A stretch of DNA of 33,488 nt from Hyphomicrobiales bacterium (GTDB lineage: Bacteria > Pseudomonadota > Alphaproteobacteria > Rhizobiales > Aestuariivirgaceae), in the NCBI GenBank assembly GCA_026990765.1, contig JALXCV010000160.1, positions 1-33,488 on the forward strand, written 5' to 3'. Below, one piece after another: positions 18,593 to 25,865 of the stretch. The notes beneath the pieces are model-generated. The model was given only the letters and a program-made list of their open reading frames with translations, had not been told where the DNA came from and ran no database searches. Numbering within the stretch: position 1 is the first letter of the stretch; each line of letters opens with the position of its first letter. Both the position numbers and the translations under genes were made by a program.

Positions 18593-19508
18593 GCCGTCTC
18601 CTGCGTCTTCCAGAGCGTCTTCCGGTATCTGTCCCGCCTATATCTCCGGCCCGGACCTGACGGAATTTTGAGGTCCATGCCCGACAATCCTGATCAACGC
18701 CATTGAGCAGATTGGCAGCAAATACTGCGTGCAGGTCCTCATTATGTAACGGGTTCATGATAGCAGATGTCAAGCCATGAGAAGCTGCCATTGCCAGGAA
18801 ATGCCCGGTCAGTTCGCGCCGGTTGGGCATGCCGAATGAAATATTTGATGCACCGCAGGTCGTGTTGACCTTCAATTCGTCCTTCAAGCGCCTGACCAGA
18901 GCAAAAACCTGTCGACCTGCCGTAGTCATGGCACCGATTGGCATAACCAGCGGATCAACTACTATATCTTCCGGTTTGATGCCATAATCAGCCGCCCGCT
19001 GGACTATCTTTTTGGCAACTTCAAAGCGAACATCCGGGTTTTCGGAAATCCCGGTCTCATCATTGGAAATTGCCACTACCGGCACATTGTATTTCTTGAT
19101 CAGTGGCAAAATTGCCTCAAGCCGGTCTTCTTCCCCAGTGACCGAATTAACCAGTGGCCGCCCCTTGGCGGTTTCAAGTCCGGCCTCAAGTGCGGCCGGC
19201 ACTGATGAATCAATACATAAGGGCAGATCAACCGTGTTCTGAACGATCTCGATTGTCTGGCGCATCAATGGCGGCTCGGTAATATTTGGGTCAACCGCGG
19301 TTACCCCGGCATTTACATCCAGTATCATGGCACCGGCTGCTTGCTGGGCTAGCGCATCGGCAACCACCGTATCGAAATTACCGGCATTCATCTCCTCGGC
19401 CAGCTTTTTCCGGCCCGTGGGATTAATCCGCTCCCCGATAATGCAAAATGGCATGTCAAAGCCGATGATCGCCTGTTTGGTTTGTGATTCTATTATTGTT
19501 TTGGTCAT
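18585..19508 (-). CDS. Methyltetrahydrofolate:corrinoid protein methyltransferase (MeTr, pterin-binding TIM barrel)
   Basis: The 307-residue protein is a pterin-binding (DHPS-like) domain: FCIIGERINPTGRKKLAEEM, MILDVNAGV, LPLCIDSS, and VNTTCGASNISFGMPNR, in which the Asn of ASN is the pterin-N5 residue in AcsE/MetH-type enzymes. It would transfer methyl between a corrinoid protein and THF. The body ends near LNGVDQDCRAW. About 25 further residues finish in GRRSGRRRRRRD, encoded with a direct repeat GGAAGACGC. The tail codons AGG-AGA form the ribosome site for the downstream ASKHA gene. Gene order MetF, PF13769-type protein, MeTr, ASKHA protein suggests one operon. Confidence 0.93.
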   Translation of the reverse strand: MTKTIIESQTKQAIIGFDMPFCIIGERINPTGRKKLAEEMNAGNFDTVVADALAQQAAGAMILDVNAGVTAVDPNITEPPLMRQTIEIVQNTVDLPLCIDSSVPAALEAGLETAKGRPLVNSVTGEEDRLEAILPLIKKYNVPVVAISNDETGISENPDVRFEVAKKIVQRAADYGIKPEDIVVDPLVMPIGAMTTAGRQVFALVRRLKDELKVNTTCGASNISFGMPNRRELTGHFLAMAASHGLTSAIMNPLHNEDLHAVFAANLLNGVDQDCRAWTSKFRQVRAGDIGGTDTGRRSGRRRRRRD

Positions 19509-19526
19509 TAAGCTAAATCCTCAAAA

Positions 19527-19835
19527 TTACCCTGCCGGTTGGCTGTACCCATAATTCTTTACCAGTTCATCTACTGTCTTTGTTGCAAATTGCTGTTCCA
19601 GTTGTTGCAGTTTTTCATCAGCAATTGCTTCCAGATCACCATTTACCTCAACTGCCTCACCGCGCCGCCATTCGAGAAGGTAGGCATCTGTGCCAGCCGC
19701 TCCAGAGCGCATGGCTGCCATATCGATAGCCTCCTGAAACCGCTCCGGCAACAGGCGTTTTGCCTTCTTGCGTCCTGCCTTGACAGTGATTTGCGATGGA
19801 ATATCGCGCCAGTAGGTTATAAATAGCTGAGCCAA
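19527..19835 (-). CDS. Small PF13769-type ('virulence factor' family) protein in the corrinoid operon
   Basis: The 102-residue soluble protein starts MAQLFITYWRDIPSQITVKAG, then RKKAKRLLPERFQEAIDMAAMRSG, and YLLEWRRGEAVEVNGDLEAIADE. This matches the small family labelled 'virulence factor' in annotation, a label with no support here. In alphaproteobacteria it is often found next to the MeTr gene, as here (18 bp upstream of MeTr). The constant neighbourhood suggests an accessory or subunit role in folate-corrinoid methyl transfer. No catalytic motif is evident. Confidence 0.75.
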   Translation of the reverse strand: MAQLFITYWRDIPSQITVKAGRKKAKRLLPERFQEAIDMAAMRSGAAGTDAYLLEWRRGEAVEVNGDLEAIADEKLQQLEQQFATKTVDELVKNYGYSQPAG

Positions 19836-19925
19836 ATTAGCATTTCCCGAAAATGATATGATTAAATGTAATAATGTGAGTATCTTTGAGCGTCAGTGTC
19901 TGGCCTGAACGACTCAAACCTGCCA

Positions 19926-20837
19926 TTAAGCGACAGATTTTATATTTGTTTGTGGCTGTAACCCAAGTGTGCGGCATACTGCAACTGCCAGATCAGCCTT
20001 GTTCATGGTGTAGAAATGAAAATGCCTGACCCCTTGTCCGGCCATGTCGAGTACCTGTTCAACCGCTGTGCTGACTGCCACCAACTTTTGGGATTCCAGA
20101 TCACCTTCCAGTCCGGCAAATCTTGCTTCCAGCCAGTCAGGAATGGTAGCGCCGCACATTTTGGCAAAATGTTTGACTTTCCAGAAATCATGAATCAGCA
20201 AGATACCGGGAACGATTGGCTGGGTAATGCCATGCTTGTCGGCAGCATCGATCAAATCATAATAAAGCGGATTGTCAAAAAAGAATTGGGTAATTGCTCT
20301 GTCAGCTCCTGCATCCAGCTTGGCTTTGAGATTGTCCAGATCAGCCTTTCTGGATGGGGAATCCGGGTGGGTTTCGGGATAGGCGGCAACCGAAATATCA
20401 AAATCTCCCAACTCATTCAGCCCGGCTACCAGTTCGGTAGCATTTTTGTATCCTTGCGGGTGCGGGGTGAATTTGTCCTGATCTGGCGGGGCATCACCAC
20501 GCAGGGCAACAATATTTCGAATCCCCATATCCAGATATTTCAGGGCCACAGCATTGGTTTCAGCTTTTGAGGCCCCGACACATGTAAGATGGCCGGTAAG
20601 GGTATGTGAGGTTTTCTCGGTTATCTCGCGCAGGGTTTTCAAGGTGCGTTCACGGGTCGACCCGCCTGCACCATAGGTAACTGAAAAGAATGTCGGCTCG
20701 AAAGCTTCCAGCTTCTCGGCCACATCCAGCAATGCAAGCCTCCCATTTGAGCTTAAAGGTGGATATGCTTCAAACGAGACGGTAAACCCGTTTTTATCGC
20801 GCGAAACGTCAAAAGCTTTCTGTGAAAGGCTGGTCAT
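19926..20837 (-). CDS. metF: Methylenetetrahydrofolate reductase [NAD(P)H]
   Basis: The 303-residue protein is a canonical MetF: VSFEAYPP (catalytic Glu), FFSVTYGAGGSTRERTLKTL, HLTCVGAS, NIVALRGDAP, ADRAITQFFFD and VPGILLIHDF. It links methylene-THF and methyl-THF using FAD. ATG at 20837 (MTSLSQKAFDV) is chosen because the 29 upstream residues of the longest frame run through the palindrome at 20851-20872. It heads the minus-strand run MetF, PF13769-type protein, MeTr, ASKHA and is divergent from the MttB gene. It may feed either methionine synthesis or the demethylation route; a second MetF-like enzyme sits at 13469-14458. Confidence 0.95.
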   Translation of the reverse strand: MTSLSQKAFDVSRDKNGFTVSFEAYPPLSSNGRLALLDVAEKLEAFEPTFFSVTYGAGGSTRERTLKTLREITEKTSHTLTGHLTCVGASKAETNAVALKYLDMGIRNIVALRGDAPPDQDKFTPHPQGYKNATELVAGLNELGDFDISVAAYPETHPDSPSRKADLDNLKAKLDAGADRAITQFFFDNPLYYDLIDAADKHGITQPIVPGILLIHDFWKVKHFAKMCGATIPDWLEARFAGLEGDLESQKLVAVSTAVEQVLDMAGQGVRHFHFYTMNKADLAVAVCRTLGLQPQTNIKSVA

Positions 20838-20850
20838 TGTCAAATCCAAA

Positions 20851-20872
20851 TAAACATATAAAGATATGTTTA
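20851..20872. promoter_or_regulatory. Perfect palindrome in the metF-mttB divergent promoter
   Basis: TAAACATAT (20851-20859) and ATATGTTTA (20864-20872) form a perfect 9-bp inverted repeat around AAAG, 14 bp before the metF start. AT-rich palindromes with this size fit dimeric ArsR-family operators, and ArsR-type regulators of methionine-cycle genes are known in proteobacteria. Which regulator binds is inference. It is well placed to control metF, and possibly the divergent methyltransferase. Confidence 0.6.
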
Positions 20873-21029
20873 TGTACTTATGTTGTAATTGGCTGTCAAG
20901 GCACAATTTGCCTGTTGATAGCATACTATGTCGTTTAAGCTCTGCAAAGTGACGTTTTGATTTGTGAAAACTGCCTGTGCAATGTTCAAATGACTAAAGA
21001 TTAACGGCTTTTATCAAGGGATCACATCA

Positions 21030-22580
21030 ATGGCTGCTGTCAAACGTGGAAAACGTGGTCGTCGCGGAGCAGGAGGCGCCAGTGCCCGGCGCGCCAGTCG
21101 CAGCGGCCAGCTTGCTACCCAGTTAACCCAAATAAAGCGCAATATTCCATTATATGAGGTCATGTCACAGGAAGGACTGGAGCTGATTGAGCGCAATGCC
21201 GATGAGTTGCTGGCCACTACCGGTATTGATTTCAGGGATGATGCTGAAGCCCTGTCCATGTGGCAACAGGCAGGCGCCGATGTCAAAGGCGAACGAGTGC
21301 GTTTTCCCAAGGGCATGTTGCGGCAATTGTTGAAAACTGCACCATCCCGGTTTACCCAACATGCCCGCAATCCGTCCCGTTCGGTTGAGGTGGGTGGCAA
21401 TAATACGATTTTTGCCCCGGTTTATGGCCCCCCCTTTGTCCGCGATCTTGAAGGTGAGCGGCGTTATGCAACCATTGAGGATTTCCGCAATTTTGTGAAG
21501 CTGGCCTATATGGCGCCATCCATCCATCATTCAGGTGGCACAGTGTGCGAACCGGTAGATGTTCCAGTCAGCAAACGCCATCTGGACATGATCTATAGCC
21601 ATATACGCTATTCCGACAAGCCATTCATGGGTTCAGTGACAGCACCGCAAAGGGCTGAAGATTCTGTCGCCATGGCCAGGATGGTATTCGGGGACAGTTT
21701 TGTTGAAGAAAATTGCGTACTTATCAACCTGATAAATGCCAATTCACCTTTGGTATTTGATGCAACCATGATAGGGGCGCTTAAAGTCTATGCCAGGGCC
21801 GGTCAGGCCTGCATAGTCTCTCCCTTCATTCTGTCAGGTGCCATGTCACCGGTAACAGTGGCAGGGACCCTTACCCAGATACTGGCCGAAGCCATGGCCG
21901 GTATGGCATTTGCCCAATTATGCCGCCCCGGTGCCCCGGTGGTATTTGGAACCTTTGCCAGTTCAATATCCATGCAGTCGGGCGCTCCGACCTTTGGCAC
22001 TCCTGAACCGATGCTGGTGCTGTCAGCTGCTGCCCAGCTTGCCCGCCGCCTTGGTGTACCATTCCGTTCTGGCGGTTCACTTTGTGGTTCCAAGCTGCCC
22101 GATGCCCAGGCAGCCCATGAAAGCTCCAACACCATACTGCCGACCTTGTTGTCGGGAGTAAACTTTGTCCTGCATGCTGCCGGCTGGCTGGAAGGCGGTC
22201 TGGTTTCATCCTATGAAAAATTCATGCTTGATTGTGATCAGCTTGGCATCATGCAACAACTGGCAGCAGGCATTGATATTTCAGAAAATGGTCAGGCCAT
22301 GGATGCTTTGAGTGAAGTTGGCCCGGGTAATCACTTCCTTGGTTGTGCCCATACCCAGGCCAATTTTGAAACTGCTTTTTATCGCTCGCCTCTTGCTGAC
22401 AATAACTCCTTTGAGCAATGGCAGTCAGAAGGCGAACTTGATGCCAGCACCCGTGCCAACAAGCTGTGCAGAAAATGGCTGGAAGAATATCAGCCACCTG
22501 ATATTGATTCTGGCATGAATGATGCTTTGCTTGAATTCATCTCCCGGCGCAAACGGGAATTGCCGGATAGTGCGGAGTAA
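21030..22580 (+). CDS. MttB-superfamily methyltransferase (non-pyrrolysine, glycine-betaine/quaternary-amine type)
   Basis: The 516-residue TIM-barrel protein matches the trimethylamine methyltransferase superfamily: IPLYEVMSQEGLELIERNADELLATTGIDF, SIHHSGGTVCEPVDVP, SPVTVAGTLTQILAEAMAG, SGAPTFGTPEPMLV. No internal in-frame TAG is present, so it lacks pyrrolysine. It belongs with MtgB/MtpB/MtcB-like members that demethylate quaternary amines such as glycine betaine, proline betaine or carnitine and methylate a corrinoid protein. The exact substrate is unknown. The N-terminus (about 30 residues) is basic, with KRGKRGRRGAGGASARRASR before the conserved part. AAGGGA stands 8 bases before the ATG. 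No corrinoid-protein gene follows, which is unusual for this family. Confidence 0.92.
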   Translation: MAAVKRGKRGRRGAGGASARRASRSGQLATQLTQIKRNIPLYEVMSQEGLELIERNADELLATTGIDFRDDAEALSMWQQAGADVKGERVRFPKGMLRQLLKTAPSRFTQHARNPSRSVEVGGNNTIFAPVYGPPFVRDLEGERRYATIEDFRNFVKLAYMAPSIHHSGGTVCEPVDVPVSKRHLDMIYSHIRYSDKPFMGSVTAPQRAEDSVAMARMVFGDSFVEENCVLINLINANSPLVFDATMIGALKVYARAGQACIVSPFILSGAMSPVTVAGTLTQILAEAMAGMAFAQLCRPGAPVVFGTFASSISMQSGAPTFGTPEPMLVLSAAAQLARRLGVPFRSGGSLCGSKLPDAQAAHESSNTILPTLLSGVNFVLHAAGWLEGGLVSSYEKFMLDCDQLGIMQQLAAGIDISENGQAMDALSEVGPGNHFLGCAHTQANFETAFYRSPLADNNSFEQWQSEGELDASTRANKLCRKWLEEYQPPDIDSGMNDALLEFISRRKRELPDSAE

Positions 22581-22650
22581 AAGTTAACAACTGGCCTGAA
22601 AATTGCAACTTCTTCTTGTGATGATGGGAAAAATCAAGGGGATGTACGCT

Positions 22651-24402
22651 ATGGCTGCATATAAAAATGATGCGTGGAAGTGGAGTAATCCGCTTTTGCT
22701 GATGAAACTTGCCCTGTTGCTGGTTTTGTTTGTGATAACCAATTTCGGTTTCTTTGACCGACTGGCTCTGCTGTTGCTTAATGGTCGCTGGTTTACCATA
22801 ATTGTTTATCTGGCAATTTGGGCAATCTCACTTGGCGCATTATTTATTGCCGCCTTCCAGCCCAACCGGTTTGTACGCCATTCATGGGCCATTCTGTTGG
22901 CGATTGCTACCACCTTTTCATATACTTACGTTGCTGTATCTGGTACATCTTTCTCGGTATTTGATGCTCTGTCCCTGTGGTCGGCCAGGCATGAAGCGGG
23001 CCGTGCCTTCGAGTTTTATCAAAGTCACATATTTGCTTCACTGCTGGTTCTTTTTAGCGTTTATACTGCGATTTCAATTGGCCCTGTACCTCGCCACAGG
23101 CTGGTCAGACTGGCGCTCAAATGGTTTTTCTGGACCCCTGCCGTCCCGGTTATCCTGATTTCCGGTATCATTATCCTGAAGCAGGGCGGTGGTTCTCAGG
23201 CCATGCCTTCCCAGTTTCAACCCCTGGCCGTTGGTGCAGTCTCAGCCAGCAAGCTTATGGCATTTGATGTGCCAAAACGGCACAAGGTTGAGATTGACAG
23301 ACCAAATCCTGCCAAAGTGAAACACATTGTCTATCTGGTAGGTGAATCTGTTCGCTATGATGCCATTAACTGGACAGCCGGCAATCCTGTCACCCCCAGG
23401 CTGGCAACAATGAAGAACAGTATTATCAATTTTGGAACGGCATCTTCAGGTGGAAACTGTTCAAACTATTCAAATGCAATTTTGCGATTAAGTCCATCAG
23501 ACCAGAATGTTTCCGGCACAATTCTAACCAACCCGACAATCTGGCAATATGCCAAGAAAGCCGGTTACAGAACTGTATATATTGATAGTCAGTCAGGTCT
23601 GAACAAGGATCCGGGATCTTTGCAGAATTTCATGACTGTATCCGAGGCCAGCTATATTGACCGGCATGTGAGATTCAAGGGAATCGCCCCATCCCGGCTT
23701 GATCTGGAAGCCAACAAGGTGATTCTGCAAGAATTGCAAAGCGATATACCGGTATTTTTATATGTGAACAAAAATGGCGCCCATTTCCCCTATGATACAG
23801 CCTACCCGTCTGATCGGCAGATATTTACTCCAACCGTAACATCTGCCCAGTCATCTGATATTCGCTTTCAGGTCAATTCTTACAAGAACGCCATCAACTG
23901 GGCCATTGACAAGGTGATGTATGAGCTGTTCAGCAAGGTTGATCTTGAAGACACCCTCATCCTTTATACATCAGACCATGGTCAGGCTTTTTACAAGGGC
24001 AGATTGACCCATTGCACAGTCAAAAATCCTTCCCCCGAAGAAGGCATGGTTCCAATGTTTGCCTTGACCGGTAACCCTGAAATCCGTGCAGAACTGGTTA
24101 AGGGGGCCAAACTCAACTATTCCAGAGCTACACATTTTTCCATATTGCCGACATTTTTGCATATGATGGGATATGACAGGTCAATGGTAACTGCAAAATA
24201 TGGCCCGGATCTGACTATGAAGTCAAACCGGCGTACCGCCTTTACTTCAGGTGATATATTCGGCTTTTTCCGCAAACAGATTACCTGGAATGATGTTGAT
24301 CTTGAGCCTTCCAGAGAGCAACAAAAACCGCTTGATAAATATCCGCCACTTCAGGTCAATAACCTCAAGGCAATTCCAGCATCAACCAGACAGCTTCAAT
24401 AA
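22651..24402 (+). CDS. Phosphoethanolamine transferase/sulfatase-family membrane protein (EptA-like)
   Basis: The 583-residue protein has about five N-terminal membrane helices (LALLLVLFVITNFGFF; IIVYLAIWAISLGALFIAAF; and others to about residue 190), then a periplasmic alkaline-phosphatase-fold domain. Metal ligands appear as VGESVRYD (Glu), LYTSDHGQ (Asp-His) and LTHCTVKNPSPEEGMVP (His), the EptA order. Members add phosphoethanolamine to lipid A or other glycans. The usual nucleophile block CGTAT is replaced here by SGGNCSNYSN, so the nucleophile is uncertain. ATG at 22651 follows AAGGGG by 9 bases; in-frame ATGs at 22624 and 22642 are alternatives. It is followed by the ABC importer after 167 bp. 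Confidence 0.8.
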   Translation: MAAYKNDAWKWSNPLLLMKLALLLVLFVITNFGFFDRLALLLLNGRWFTIIVYLAIWAISLGALFIAAFQPNRFVRHSWAILLAIATTFSYTYVAVSGTSFSVFDALSLWSARHEAGRAFEFYQSHIFASLLVLFSVYTAISIGPVPRHRLVRLALKWFFWTPAVPVILISGIIILKQGGGSQAMPSQFQPLAVGAVSASKLMAFDVPKRHKVEIDRPNPAKVKHIVYLVGESVRYDAINWTAGNPVTPRLATMKNSIINFGTASSGGNCSNYSNAILRLSPSDQNVSGTILTNPTIWQYAKKAGYRTVYIDSQSGLNKDPGSLQNFMTVSEASYIDRHVRFKGIAPSRLDLEANKVILQELQSDIPVFLYVNKNGAHFPYDTAYPSDRQIFTPTVTSAQSSDIRFQVNSYKNAINWAIDKVMYELFSKVDLEDTLILYTSDHGQAFYKGRLTHCTVKNPSPEEGMVPMFALTGNPEIRAELVKGAKLNYSRATHFSILPTFLHMMGYDRSMVTAKYGPDLTMKSNRRTAFTSGDIFGFFRKQITWNDVDLEPSREQQKPLDKYPPLQVNNLKAIPASTRQLQ

Positions 24403-24569
24403 AAATATATCTTGGGTACAGTAAAAAAACCTGTTGCTACATCGCCTATAGTTTTGCATAGTGTCGGCAAGGCATCATAAAGTGCCGGTTATTATGTTTC
24501 TGTCTTAAAAGAACAGTAATGACTAGAGAGCAGGGGGTGCCCCTGTAAACAGTAACGGAGGAAATATCC

Positions 24570-25742
24570 ATGACAAAATCCAAAGTGGCCGCTTCAGCTC
24601 TTGATACAGCTATGGCAGCCAGAAATTTCACGCGCCGCTCGGTGCTTAAGGCTGGTGCCGCAGCAGGTTCTGTTGTGCTCACAGCACCCGCACTGATTGA
24701 GAATGCACTTGCATCTTCTGGTGAAGTTGACATTCTTATGTGGTCTGACTACCTGCCAAAATCTTTCACTGAAAGCTTCAAGAAAGAAACCGGCATTACC
24801 ATTAATTTCACCGGTATTGGTTCTAACGAAGAAATCATCAACAAGCTTAAAGCCAGTAAAGGCCAGGGCTTTGATCTTTGCTCACCTACCAATAACCGTA
24901 ATCTTGCATGGGAACATCTTGGTCTGTTGCAGCCATATGATATGTCAAGAATTGACATTGACAAGGTAAATCCGGCAATGGCCAAAATCGGCACTGATGG
25001 CTGGAACTTTGATGGCAAGGGTGTCACCTGGGTGCCGCATATCTGGGGTACTGAAGGCATGGCCTGGCGTACTGACAAATGGGCACCTGAAGGTGGCGTT
25101 CCTTCTTATGGCGATACCTGGGCAGAAGAAAATGCCGGTAAAACCATGGGCCGCGCTCACTCAATGCTGCTTGGCCTTGGTCTGTGGCTTGAAGCCGAAG
25201 GCAAAATGCCAGAAGGTTCTATCTGGGCAGCTTATAAAACAGAAGATGCTTTCCGCAAAACCTGGACACAGGTTGTTGATTTTGCAATTGCCCATAAAAA
25301 CCGCATCAAGGTTATCTGGAACGATGCTGACAGCCAGAAAAGCGCGCTTCTCAAAGAAGGTGTCATTGTTGGTCAGGCATGGGATGGCCCGCCGCTCGCT
25401 CTTAAAACTGCTGGCGAACCGGTTACCTATCAGGCACCCAAGGAAGGTGCAATGGCTTGGGTTGACGGTATTGCAATGCCAATTGGTGCCAAGAACATAG
25501 ATCAGGCTTATGAATTCCTGAAATATGCCTATCAGCCAAAACCTGCCGGTATTGCCATTAATGATCATGGCTATAACTCACCGGTTCTGGGTGCTGATAA
25601 ATATGCCAGCGCCAATTATGCCAAGAACTTTGCCGAAGCCTATCCTGGCGATGCTCTGGCTAATCTGAACCCATGGCCGTCAGAACCACCATGGTATGGC
25701 GCATTGCGTACAGAATTCACCAACAAGTTCAAGAGCGCTTAA
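24570..25742 (+). CDS. PotD/PotF-type extracellular solute-binding protein, Tat signal
   Basis: The 390-residue periplasmic protein starts with a twin-arginine signal (FTRRSVLKAGAAAGSVVLTAPAL, cleavage likely after ENALA). The mature part begins VDILMWSDYLPKSFTESFKKETGITINFTGIGSNEEIINKL, the PotD fold start, and has DLCSPTNNRNLAWEHLGLLQPYD and WVPHIWGTEGMAWRT. Family members bind polyamines or related cationic or amine ligands. The ligand here is unknown. The ribosome site GGAGGA precedes the ATG. It heads a four-gene importer unit with ATPase and two permeases, and a stable stem-loop follows its stop. Confidence 0.92.
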   Translation: MTKSKVAASALDTAMAARNFTRRSVLKAGAAAGSVVLTAPALIENALASSGEVDILMWSDYLPKSFTESFKKETGITINFTGIGSNEEIINKLKASKGQGFDLCSPTNNRNLAWEHLGLLQPYDMSRIDIDKVNPAMAKIGTDGWNFDGKGVTWVPHIWGTEGMAWRTDKWAPEGGVPSYGDTWAEENAGKTMGRAHSMLLGLGLWLEAEGKMPEGSIWAAYKTEDAFRKTWTQVVDFAIAHKNRIKVIWNDADSQKSALLKEGVIVGQAWDGPPLALKTAGEPVTYQAPKEGAMAWVDGIAMPIGAKNIDQAYEFLKYAYQPKPAGIAINDHGYNSPVLGADKYASANYAKNFAEAYPGDALANLNPWPSEPPWYGALRTEFTNKFKSA

Positions 25743-25779
25743 CACTCTCCTGAAATGTTATCGAATTTACAATAATCAG

Positions 25780-25804
25780 CCCTGGATGCAATCGGCATCC
25801 AGGG
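25780..25804 (+). promoter_or_regulatory. Stable intercistronic stem-loop after the binding-protein gene
   Basis: CCCTGGATGC (25780-25789) pairs perfectly with GCATCCAGGG (25795-25804) around the loop AATCG. No T-run follows, so it is not a standard terminator. Such hairpins between binding-protein and permease genes often protect the upstream mRNA from 3' decay and so raise binding-protein output; the role here is inference. Confidence 0.7.
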
Positions 25805-25865
25805 AACATATTTCAATTAGAACAATATGATACGGGCAAAAAAGACCCGGTCTGGGGAGGTCTAA

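Noticed and set aside
20838-21029. SAM-II or cobalamin riboswitch upstream of metF or the MttB gene
   Set aside because: No B12 box or SAM-II pseudoknot pattern was recognised; the clear element is a short AT-rich palindrome that looks like a protein operator.
21030-22580. Pyrrolysine-containing trimethylamine methyltransferase (MttB proper)
   Set aside because: The frame is open over all 516 codons with no internal TAG and ends in TAA, so this is a non-pyrrolysine member of the superfamily.
24531-24545. Short CAGGGG/CCCCTG hairpin before the binding-protein gene
   Set aside because: Only 6 bp with a 3-base loop and no alternative pairing or T-run; too weak to call regulatory.
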